From the NCBI GenBank assembly GCA_034117945.1, contig JAXEOR010000138.1, positions 1 to 6,646 of the forward strand: DNA of 6,646 nt, read 5' to 3'. A program made the position numbers and the translations under genes. Every line of letters starts with the position of its first letter. Position 1 is the first letter of the stretch. Origin of the DNA: SIG438 sp034117945. GTDB taxonomy: Bacteria > Bacillota > Clostridia > HGM11514. The notes under the pieces were generated by a model. It did no database searches. It was not told the DNA's origin and worked only from the letters and a program-made list of their open reading frames with translations. Positions 1 to 6,274 of the stretch are shown here, one piece after another.

Positions 1-2360
1 GCGGATTGGTCAATCAAATGAGCGCATTGCTCCAGCACATCATGCAAAAAGCTGCCCGTATCCGGAGCCCCCAGGCGATATTGCCGCCGTTCCTTTGCTT
101 TGAGATGATAGGTGGCATGAAAGGAAAAGGGACAGCGGTTAAACTTTTCCAGCTTGGATACGCTGGCATAAATCCCCTGCCGATACAAAGACTGAACCGT
201 TTTGTCAGACAGCTTCACCTGCTGCCGATCTCCCTCCCGCTCCAAAAGCTCCAGTCTTCCTGCCCATTTGGGCTGATCTGCAAACCATTCTCTCGCCTGA
301 TAGTAATCTTCCGGATGCTCCGCCATTTTGGCAAAGGTATATCCCGGTGCGCTGACTGCAGGCAGGACAGATTCCGTCTTGATATCCGGAAACAGTTCAC
401 AAATCCGGCGAATGATGTTAGAAGGCGCCCGGGCAGTTTGATCCATATCTGCTTTTCGATAAGTAACAATCAGCTGCTTTTGCGCCAGCGAAATGACCTT
501 ATAAATAATTTCCTGCTCCATATAGGCTGATTTTTGGCGGCCTACAGCAGTTTCCAGTCCAAAGGCCTCCAGCACATCCCGCTCGGTGCCGTCCAGCAAA
601 CCGCCCCGGATGCCCGAAGCAGGAAATTCCCCCTCGTTCACACCGATCACAAACAGGCAGTTCACCTGCTCTCCCACAAACCGATCCGCAGAGGTGACCG
701 TCACGCTATCCAGACAAGGAGGAACAGAACCGATAGAGCAGGCGCAAAAGCCCTCCTCCAGCAAATCCATAAATTTAGAAAAGGAGCCCTGCTCCTCTCC
801 CGCCAGCGCTGCCACCTGATCCAGCACATGAAGCAAAGCGTTCCACAGCTGACGGTATTCCTCGCTTTGCTGCTGCCGCCCTTCCTGCCGAAGCTGTTCT
901 GTTTTTTCCGCAAGACGGTCATACATGCCCAGTTCCTCCAAAAAGAGAAACAACGCCTTGGTCTGCTCCCGATAAGGACGCTTTCCTGCCGTTCTCTCCC
1001 TAAGCCGCAGCAAAGGCCGAACCAAAAGCTCTCTGCCCTGTTCAATCGTGTCCCGGCAATAGCCGCAGTCCTCCTCAGAAAAAGCCCGATCCAGCTTTTT
1101 TCTCCAAAGCTCCTCGTCCGTCCACACATTGCCGAAGATACCGTAAGCCAGAGCGAAATTTTCCAAAGCATCGCCATCCTCTTTGGAAATAGGGCTGAAA
1201 TAGGATTTCACAAAATGAAACACCGACTCATAATTCCACCGATATTCAAAAATATCCCGCACAGACAGCAAAAAGCTGACCAAGGGGTGAGTGGTCACCT
1301 GTTCCTTTTGGTCGGTAAAATAGGGAATTTCAAACAGAGAAAACACCTGTTCCAGCACATCCTCATAGCCGCTCAATTCCCGGGCTACCACGGCAAAATC
1401 CCGATATCGAAAGCCCGCCTCCCGACAAAGCCTTACAATTTCCGCCGCCACCATTTCAGCCTCTTCATAAGGATGATCGGCCGCAAAAATACGAATTCCC
1501 TCAGGCACACCTTGCTTTGTTTGATAAGGATAAGCAAAATATTGCTCAGACAAAAAGGCAAGATCGGCCGCTCTGCTTTCCTGCCCTCCCTGCACCCGAA
1601 CGAAGGAAGGGTGCAGCGCCGAAAAAGCCTCAATATTGCGAACGGTAGACCAAAAGCACAGCTTGGTATCCGGTTTGCTTGCACAATCCTCCGTAACCAA
1701 ACCAATCAGCACCCGGCTGCACAACCCCTCCAATGCAGAAATCACCTTTCTTTCCTGAGGGGTAAATCCGCTGAAATAATAAAGAATAAGGGTGGTATCC
1801 TGTAAATCCGCTTCCTCCGACTGTTCTGAAAGAAGGCGGGTCAGTCTGGTCAGGTCATCATCTGCATCCCTTCCGGCAGTCTCCAAAAGCTCCAGATACT
1901 GCTGATAAATCAGGGATAAATCCGCCAGCTTTTCCTGTAAATAAGGATGCTGGCTCATCTGCTCCCCCTTTTCCCGCAGCACCTGGGGGGTAATATCCGC
2001 ATGCTTTAGCTCTGCAACTGTTTTGCAAAGGGTATCTGCAAAGCCCTTCTTCTCCACGCTGGATTTATAAACGGTCATTTTAGAAGCGCATTTTTGCAGT
2101 GCACGTTCCATTAAAATCAGCTTGGAAGAACCGCTTAAATATTCTCCCTCCGTCCCTGTTTGTTCAAACAGCTGCTGAGCAAAACGACGAAAGCTGGTAA
2201 CAACCGTTCCCGTGCGCTGCAAATCCAAAAAGGAGGTCTCTCCTGACAGGGAAAACTGCTCCGGTACAATCAAAATCGACTTGCCGCTTTTTTGGGCTTC
2301 TTGTCTGCAATATTCCTGTAAGGCATCCCGATCCATTCCGTAAAAAAAACAAAGTCCCAT
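1..2360 (-). CDS. addB: AddB, B subunit of the AddAB helicase-nuclease (3' end beyond window)
   Basis: Encodes the first 786 residues of AddB; the family is usually about 1,150 long, so roughly the last third is off the left edge. In the cytoplasm AddAB processes double-strand DNA ends for RecA-dependent repair. AddB supplies a nuclease domain and an inactive helicase-like fold that recognises Chi. Visible family landmarks are I-L-I-V-P-E-Q-F (29-36), a T-S-F-R-R-F segment near 55-60, V-T-S-A-D-R-F followed by F-V-I-G-V-N-E-G-E-F-P in the middle, A-P-S-N-I-I-R-R-I, then V-S-K-L-E-K-F-N-R-C-P-F. In that last motif Cys743 is the expected first iron-sulfur ligand, and His773 in G-S-F-L-H-D-V begins the RecB-type nuclease motifs. 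The other three cluster cysteines lie outside. The ATG at 2360 is chosen because of a well-placed ribosome binding site and because M-G-L-C-F-F-Y-G matches the usual family N-terminus. Oddity: the N-terminal P-loop is not recognisable. addA probably follows outside the window (inference). Confidence 0.93.
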   Translation of the reverse strand, partial: MGLCFFYGMDRDALQEYCRQEAQKSGKSILIVPEQFSLSGETSFLDLQRTGTVVTSFRRFAQQLFEQTGTEGEYLSGSSKLILMERALQKCASKMTVYKSSVEKKGFADTLCKTVAELKHADITPQVLREKGEQMSQHPYLQEKLADLSLIYQQYLELLETAGRDADDDLTRLTRLLSEQSEEADLQDTTLILYYFSGFTPQERKVISALEGLCSRVLIGLVTEDCASKPDTKLCFWSTVRNIEAFSALHPSFVRVQGGQESRAADLAFLSEQYFAYPYQTKQGVPEGIRIFAADHPYEEAEMVAAEIVRLCREAGFRYRDFAVVARELSGYEDVLEQVFSLFEIPYFTDQKEQVTTHPLVSFLLSVRDIFEYRWNYESVFHFVKSYFSPISKEDGDALENFALAYGIFGNVWTDEELWRKKLDRAFSEEDCGYCRDTIEQGRELLVRPLLRLRERTAGKRPYREQTKALFLFLEELGMYDRLAEKTEQLRQEGRQQQSEEYRQLWNALLHVLDQVAALAGEEQGSFSKFMDLLEEGFCACSIGSVPPCLDSVTVTSADRFVGEQVNCLFVIGVNEGEFPASGIRGGLLDGTERDVLEAFGLETAVGRQKSAYMEQEIIYKVISLAQKQLIVTYRKADMDQTARAPSNIIRRICELFPDIKTESVLPAVSAPGYTFAKMAEHPEDYYQAREWFADQPKWAGRLELLEREGDRQQVKLSDKTVQSLYRQGIYASVSKLEKFNRCPFSFHATYHLKAKERRQYRLGAPDTGSFLHDVLEQCAHLIDQS

Positions 2361-2367
2361 CCCCGCA

Positions 2368-2374
2368 CTCCCTT
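2368..2374 (-). promoter_or_regulatory. Ribosome binding site of addB
   Basis: AAGGGAG lies 7 bases before the ATG at 2360. It supports this start over an out-of-frame TTG at 2379, which itself sits next to the site. Confidence 0.75.
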
Positions 2375-2394
2375 CCCAAGGTTTGTTTACATTT

Positions 2395-2423
2395 ATTATA
2401 TCACTTTTCCTGACTCTCCGCAA
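2395..2423 (-). promoter_or_regulatory. Sigma-A-type promoter of addB
   Basis: On the minus strand a perfect TATAAT -10 box (2400-2395) is preceded, after exactly 17 bases, by TTGCGG (2423-2418), a partial match to TTGACA that keeps the conserved TTG. A start point near 2388 would give a leader of about 28 bases ending at the addB ATG. The promoter lies just downstream of the ABC operon terminator, so addB appears to be transcribed independently. The -10 box is convincing and the -35 box is moderate; no start-site data are available. Confidence 0.75.
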
Positions 2424-2424
2424 T

Positions 2425-2441
2425 AAAATCAGGCTGATTTT
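2425..2441. repeat. 17-base palindrome upstream of the addB promoter
   Basis: AAAATCAG and CTGATTTT flank a single central G, giving perfect 8-base arms. It lies directly upstream of the -35 element (2418-2423). It could be an operator, or a weak accessory terminator, because T-rich sequence follows on both strands. As RNA it would form only a short A/T-rich stem with a GGC loop. Its function is unknown. Confidence 0.4.
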
Positions 2442-2463
2442 TTTGGAGTCTTATCCGGGCAGC

Positions 2464-2510
2464 AAAAAGCGTACCTCATAGAAGCACTGCTCCTGTAAGA
2501 TACGCTTTTT
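2464..2510 (-). terminator. Intrinsic terminator of the marR-ABC operon, possibly bidirectional
   Basis: A perfect 10-base inverted repeat, AAAAAGCGTA (2464-2473) with TACGCTTTTT (2501-2510), closes a longer imperfect hairpin. The inner part also pairs, with AGC (2483-2485 region) against GCT near 2489-2491 and a tiny apical loop. The hairpin begins 3 bases after the stop codon of the second ABC gene. On the minus strand the stem ends in five T residues. The plus strand has six T residues at the other side, so it could also stop plus-strand transcription, although no plus-strand gene is seen here. Confidence 0.85.
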
Positions 2511-2513
2511 TGA

Positions 2514-4511
2514 TTAATCCAGCTCTTTTAAGCCGGTATATAACTCATAGTACCTGCCCTTCATTTCCAAAAGCTGCTCATGAGTGCCCCGTTCGATGAT
2601 TTCCCCATGCTCCAGCACCATAATGGCGTCAGCGTCCCGGACGGTGGACAGCCTGTGAGCAATCACAAAGGTGGTTCTGTCCGCCATCAAGCGATCCATT
2701 CCTTTTTCAATCAGCTTTTCTGTTCTGGTATCCACCGAGCTGGTGGCCTCGTCCAGCACTAAAATCGGCGCACGGGACAAGGATGCCCGGGCAATATTCA
2801 GCAGCTGCCGCTGACCCTGGGACAAATTAGCCCCATCCCCTTCCAGCATGGTCTGATATCCGTGAGACAGCCGCTTGATAAAGCCATGAGCGCTGGCGGT
2901 TTTCGCCGCCTGAATCACCTCTTCATCTGTCGCGTCCGGTCTGCCATACCGAATATTTTCCATCACCGTTCCGGTAAACAGGTGGGTGTCCTGCAATACC
3001 ATGGCGATGTTTGCCCGCAGCACAGACCGTTTGATATCCCGAATGTCCACTCCGTCAATGGTAATCTTACCCTGATCAATATCATAAAAACGATTCATCA
3101 GATTGGTGATGGTGGTCTTTCCCGCACCGGTGGAGCCCACAAACGCCACCTTCTGCCCGGGCTTGGCATACAAAGAAATATCCTTTAAAATCACCTTATC
3201 GGGGTTGTAACCGAAAGTAACATGGTCTAACACCACATTTCCTTTCATATCCGGCATATCCAGCGCATCCTCCCGATCCGGCTTCTCCTCTTTGGCATCC
3301 ATCACCTTAAACACCCGCTCCGCACCGGCCAAAGCGGAAAAGATGGTATTCATCTGGGTGGAAATTTCATTAATCGGACGGGCAAAATGATTTGCATAAT
3401 TTACAAAAATAGTAAGTCCTCCTACCGTCAGGGCAAAAATACTGCCCGGAGAAACCCTTCCGGTCAGAGTCATATGGCAAAACACGCCCCCCACTCCGGC
3501 AGTCAGCGCATAGCTGATTTTGCTGATGTTTCCCATAATCGGCCCCATAATACCGCCGAAGAACTGGGCAAAAATCTGTTTGTCCCGCAGATCATTATTC
3601 AGCAGTGAAAATTCCTCAACACATTCCTCTTCGTGATTGAATACCTTTACCACCTTCTGCCCGGTAACCGATTCTTCGATATAGCCGTTCATTGCACCCA
3701 AGGCGGCCTGCTGAGCCGAATAATACCGACGACTTTTTTTTGCCACAGCAGAGCCCCCAAACACAAATATAGGGATAAACAATACCGTAATGGCAGTCAG
3801 TACCACATTGGTGTAAATCATGAAAAGCAAGGTACCAACCAACGTAACAATCCCTGAAATCAAGCTGACAACGGTAGAATCCAGCATGGTACCGACGTTA
3901 TCCACATCATTGGTAAACCGGCTCATGACCTCTCCGGTAGAATTGGTATCATGGAAACGAACCGGCAGGGACTGCACCTTGCAAAACAGGTCGTTTCTGA
4001 TTCTCTGAATGGTTCCCTGAGAAATATAAAGCATCAGCTTGCTCTGCCCATAGGTTGCCCCCACAGAAACCAGATAAATGATTCCCAGGCACAAAATTCC
4101 TGTCATCAGATATGCCACTGTCTCAGCAGACCCCGCAGAACCGGTCAGTCCCTGCAAAAGGGGCACCATCCGGCCTGTCACCGAAACAATTAGCCGATCT
4201 GCAAAATCATTTCTGGACGGAACGCCCGCAACGTGATTGATGATAGGAGACAGCATATAGGATCCCAAAAGAGAGGTTACCGTGCTTAAAATCATGCATA
4301 AAAAGACCCAGATAAACCGATATCGGTAAATGCCGATATACCCCAGCAGCCGCTTTAAAACGCCCTTAGAATTTTTAGGCTTTCCGCCGGCCGCCTGCTG
4401 ACCGTGCCGGGGGCCGTGTCCGGGGCCCGGTCCGCCGCCCATGGGAGGCTTCTTTACAGCCACCGGAGCGGAATGATACTGCTTTTGCAACTCTGATAAT
4501 GATCTGGCCAT
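2514..4511 (-). CDS. ABC exporter half-transporter, catalytically competent subunit (TM288/LmrD/BmrD type)
   Basis: A 665-residue membrane protein with an N-terminal transmembrane domain (membrane segments near 66-88, 131-154, 210-233, 236-255, 315-345 and 350-372) fused to a C-terminal ATPase domain. ATPase motifs: A-loop Tyr435, Walker A GSTGAGKTT (459-467), Q-loop Gln507, signature LSQGQ (563-567), Walker B ILVLD with catalytic Glu588, switch His619. It should pair with the subunit encoded just upstream. The consensus ATP site is formed by this protein's Walker motifs and the partner's VSGGQ; its own LSQGQ completes the degenerate site. The first 50 residues are a soluble extension with a Gly/Pro/His-rich stretch (24-44). 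The ATG overlaps the upstream stop codon (TAATG) and has a strong GGGAGGA site 6 bases away, indicating translational coupling. It is probably a multidrug or amphiphile exporter; the substrate is unknown. It is the last gene before the terminator. Confidence 0.95.
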   Translation of the reverse strand: MARSLSELQKQYHSAPVAVKKPPMGGGPGPGHGPRHGQQAAGGKPKNSKGVLKRLLGYIGIYRYRFIWVFLCMILSTVTSLLGSYMLSPIINHVAGVPSRNDFADRLIVSVTGRMVPLLQGLTGSAGSAETVAYLMTGILCLGIIYLVSVGATYGQSKLMLYISQGTIQRIRNDLFCKVQSLPVRFHDTNSTGEVMSRFTNDVDNVGTMLDSTVVSLISGIVTLVGTLLFMIYTNVVLTAITVLFIPIFVFGGSAVAKKSRRYYSAQQAALGAMNGYIEESVTGQKVVKVFNHEEECVEEFSLLNNDLRDKQIFAQFFGGIMGPIMGNISKISYALTAGVGGVFCHMTLTGRVSPGSIFALTVGGLTIFVNYANHFARPINEISTQMNTIFSALAGAERVFKVMDAKEEKPDREDALDMPDMKGNVVLDHVTFGYNPDKVILKDISLYAKPGQKVAFVGSTGAGKTTITNLMNRFYDIDQGKITIDGVDIRDIKRSVLRANIAMVLQDTHLFTGTVMENIRYGRPDATDEEVIQAAKTASAHGFIKRLSHGYQTMLEGDGANLSQGQRQLLNIARASLSRAPILVLDEATSSVDTRTEKLIEKGMDRLMADRTTFVIAHRLSTVRDADAIMVLEHGEIIERGTHEQLLEMKGRYYELYTGLKELD

Positions 4512-6274
4512 TAGGCTTCCTCCCTTCTGTCCATTTGGGAATAATAAATTTCCTGATACTCCTTGTTGTCTGCCAGCAGCTGTTCATGGGTGCCCAGTCC
4601 GGTGATGCAGCCCTCATCCATGACCACAATCATATCAGCATCCATAACAGAAGAAATTCTTTGGGCAATGATAATTCTAGTGGAACCGCTCAGTTCCTCC
4701 CGGAAAGCCTTGCGAAGATTCGCCTCTGTCGCCGTATCCACTGCGCTGGTGGAATCGTCTAAAATTAAAATTTTCGGTTTTTTCAGCAACGCTCTGGCAA
4801 TACATAGGCGCTGCTTCTGTCCGCCCGATACATTCACGCCCCCCTGCCCAAGCTCCGTCTGATAGCCTTTGGTAAAATTACGAATAAACAAATCCGCCTG
4901 AGCATAGGAGGCCGCCTTCTTTATTTCCTCCTCAGAGGCTGTTTCATCTCCCCACAAAAGGTTATCCTCTATGGTACCGGAAAACAGAACATTTTTTTGC
5001 AGAACAATGCCGATCCCGTCCCGCAAATGCTCCATGGAATAATCCTTCACATTCACCCCGTCTACCAGCACCTCACCCTCGTCTGTATCATACAAACGAG
5101 GGATTAAGGAAACAAGAGAGCTTTTCCCGCAGCCTGTGGAACCGATAATCCCCACTGTTTTTCCTGCAGGAATGTGAAGATTGATGTGATCCAAAACCAG
5201 TCCCTCGCTGTCCTTATAATATCGGAAGCTCACATTGCGGAAATCAATTTCTCCGCGGCTCACCTTCAGATCCTTCTTTGCGGCGTCTTCGTCTGTCAGG
5301 TCAATTCTTTCATCCAGCACTTCGCATACCCGTCGGCTGGAGGCCAGTGCTCTGGAGGACATCATGAAAAGCATGGTTACCATCATCAAAGAAAACAAAA
5401 TTTGATTTACATAGGTTAAAAAGGCAGATAAATCGCCCACTTCCATGCCAAAGCCCGTCTGCACAAAGTCAATAACCTGATTGCCCCCAAACCACAAAAC
5501 CAGCAGGGTTGTGAAGTTCATCAGCAGCATCATCAGCGGCTGCATAAAAATCATAATATTCATGGCGCTGATCCCGGCCTGTTTCAATTCCTGATTCGCA
5601 GAAGCAAATTTCTCTTTCTCAAAATTTTCCCGTACAAAGGATTTCACCACACGCACGTTGGTCAGGTTTTCCTGGACGGTAGAATTCAAGGAGTCAATCT
5701 TTGTCTGCATTTTTGTAAATCTGGGAAAGCCCTTCCGAATGATGATAAACTGGACCACCAAAATAATGGGAACCATAACCGCCAGAATGATCGCCAGTCT
5801 CGGATTCAGCAAAACCGCCATAATCACTGCCCCAATCAGCATTCCCGGCGCTCTCAGGCAAAGCCGCAGCAGCATGTTCACAAAATTCTGAATCTGTGTA
5901 ATATCGTTGGTCAGCCGGGTCACCAGGGATCCCGTGGAAAACTTATCAATATTGGCAAAAGAAAATTTCTGAACCTTTCGATAGACGTCCTGCCGTAAAT
6001 CAGCAGCAAAATTGACCGACGCCTTCGCCCCAAAAAAAGCGCCTCCAACGCCCCCCAGCAGCATCAGCACAGCCGTTCCCGCCATGGCGGCGCTGATCGC
6101 CATAATGTATCCGCTTCCCTGCCCTGTTTGCCCCACGCTTCCGATTCCCTGATTGATGATTTGGGCTAAAAATTTAGGCAGCAGCACTTCGCCGATAACC
6201 TCAACAATCATACAAATGGGTCCCAGAATAAAATAAATCCAATAGGGCTTTGCATATTTCATCCATCGTTTCAA
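4511..6274 (-). CDS. ABC exporter half-transporter, degenerate-site subunit (TM287/LmrC/BmrC type)
   Basis: A 587-residue protein with a six-helix transmembrane domain (hydrophobic segments near 12-32, 59-82, 134-156, 158-180, 240-262 and 282-305) followed by an ATPase domain. ATPase motifs: aromatic A-loop Tyr352, Walker A GSTGCGKSS (378-386), Q-loop Gln426, canonical signature VSGGQ (482-486), Walker B ILILD (502-506). Asp507 replaces the catalytic Glu, and Gln538 in I-A-Q-R-I-S-S-V replaces the switch His. The Asp plus Gln pair is the known hallmark of the non-catalytic partner in heterodimeric exporters such as TM287. The start is TTG (6274-6272), preferred because AAAGGA lies 9 bases upstream and the next in-frame ATG (residue 5) is too far from that site. 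The TTG overlaps the stop of the marR gene (TTGA). It probably acts with the next gene's product in the cytoplasmic membrane; the substrate is unknown. Confidence 0.95.
   Translation of the reverse strand: MKRWMKYAKPYWIYFILGPICMIVEVIGEVLLPKFLAQIINQGIGSVGQTGQGSGYIMAISAAMAGTAVLMLLGGVGGAFFGAKASVNFAADLRQDVYRKVQKFSFANIDKFSTGSLVTRLTNDITQIQNFVNMLLRLCLRAPGMLIGAVIMAVLLNPRLAIILAVMVPIILVVQFIIIRKGFPRFTKMQTKIDSLNSTVQENLTNVRVVKSFVRENFEKEKFASANQELKQAGISAMNIMIFMQPLMMLLMNFTTLLVLWFGGNQVIDFVQTGFGMEVGDLSAFLTYVNQILFSLMMVTMLFMMSSRALASSRRVCEVLDERIDLTDEDAAKKDLKVSRGEIDFRNVSFRYYKDSEGLVLDHINLHIPAGKTVGIIGSTGCGKSSLVSLIPRLYDTDEGEVLVDGVNVKDYSMEHLRDGIGIVLQKNVLFSGTIEDNLLWGDETASEEEIKKAASYAQADLFIRNFTKGYQTELGQGGVNVSGGQKQRLCIARALLKKPKILILDDSTSAVDTATEANLRKAFREELSGSTRIIIAQRISSVMDADMIVVMDEGCITGLGTHEQLLADNKEYQEIYYSQMDRREEA
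4518..4524 (-). promoter_or_regulatory. Ribosome binding site of the second ABC gene, inside the end of the first
   Basis: GGGAGGA lies 6 bases before the ATG at 4511, within the last codons of the upstream gene. With the TAATG stop/start overlap (4513-4509) it suggests coupled, roughly equal production of the two subunits. Confidence 0.8.

Larger units (their letters stand above)
2361..2513. other. Intergenic region between the ABC operon and addB
   Basis: This is the only gap without a gene. It contains, in minus-strand order, the operon terminator, a short A/T-rich stretch with the palindrome, the addB promoter, and a leader of about 28 bases. I see no plausible small coding frame with its own ribosome binding site and no riboswitch-like structure. 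Confidence 0.8.

Noticed and set aside
6..530. A 174-codon open frame on the plus strand
   Set aside because: It is antisense to the conserved Cys743 and His773 region of addB and its translation resembles no family I know.
701..1177. A 158-codon minus-strand frame rich in Trp, Cys and Arg
   Set aside because: It is an out-of-frame reading inside addB; its composition is typical of a shifted frame.
534..1805. A 423-codon open frame on the plus strand
   Set aside because: It lies wholly antisense to addB, whose minus-strand frame is continuous and family-like. The plus-strand translation is Arg/Lys/Gln/His-rich, shows no recognisable domain and has no clear ribosome binding site. It reflects codon bias in addB.
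2275..2295. G-K-S at residues 26-28 of AddB as a displaced P-loop
   Set aside because: The Gly expected five residues before this Gly is Glu21, so the GxxxxGKS pattern is not met, and the position is too close to the following I-L-I-V-P-E-Q strand.
2164..2379. A 71-codon minus-strand frame starting at a TTG upstream of addB
   Set aside because: It overlaps the addB start out of frame and has no family resemblance beyond the short R-N-G-S-G stretch, which is discussed as a finding rather than as a gene.
2464..2510. The intergenic hairpin as a riboswitch or attenuator for addB
   Set aside because: It lies upstream of the predicted addB promoter and so would not be in the addB transcript. It directly follows the ABC stop codon, as a terminator should.
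4375..4629. An 84-codon minus-strand frame spanning the junction of the two ABC genes
   Set aside because: It is out of frame with both genes, which have complete family motifs and a clear TAATG junction; it is a shadow frame.
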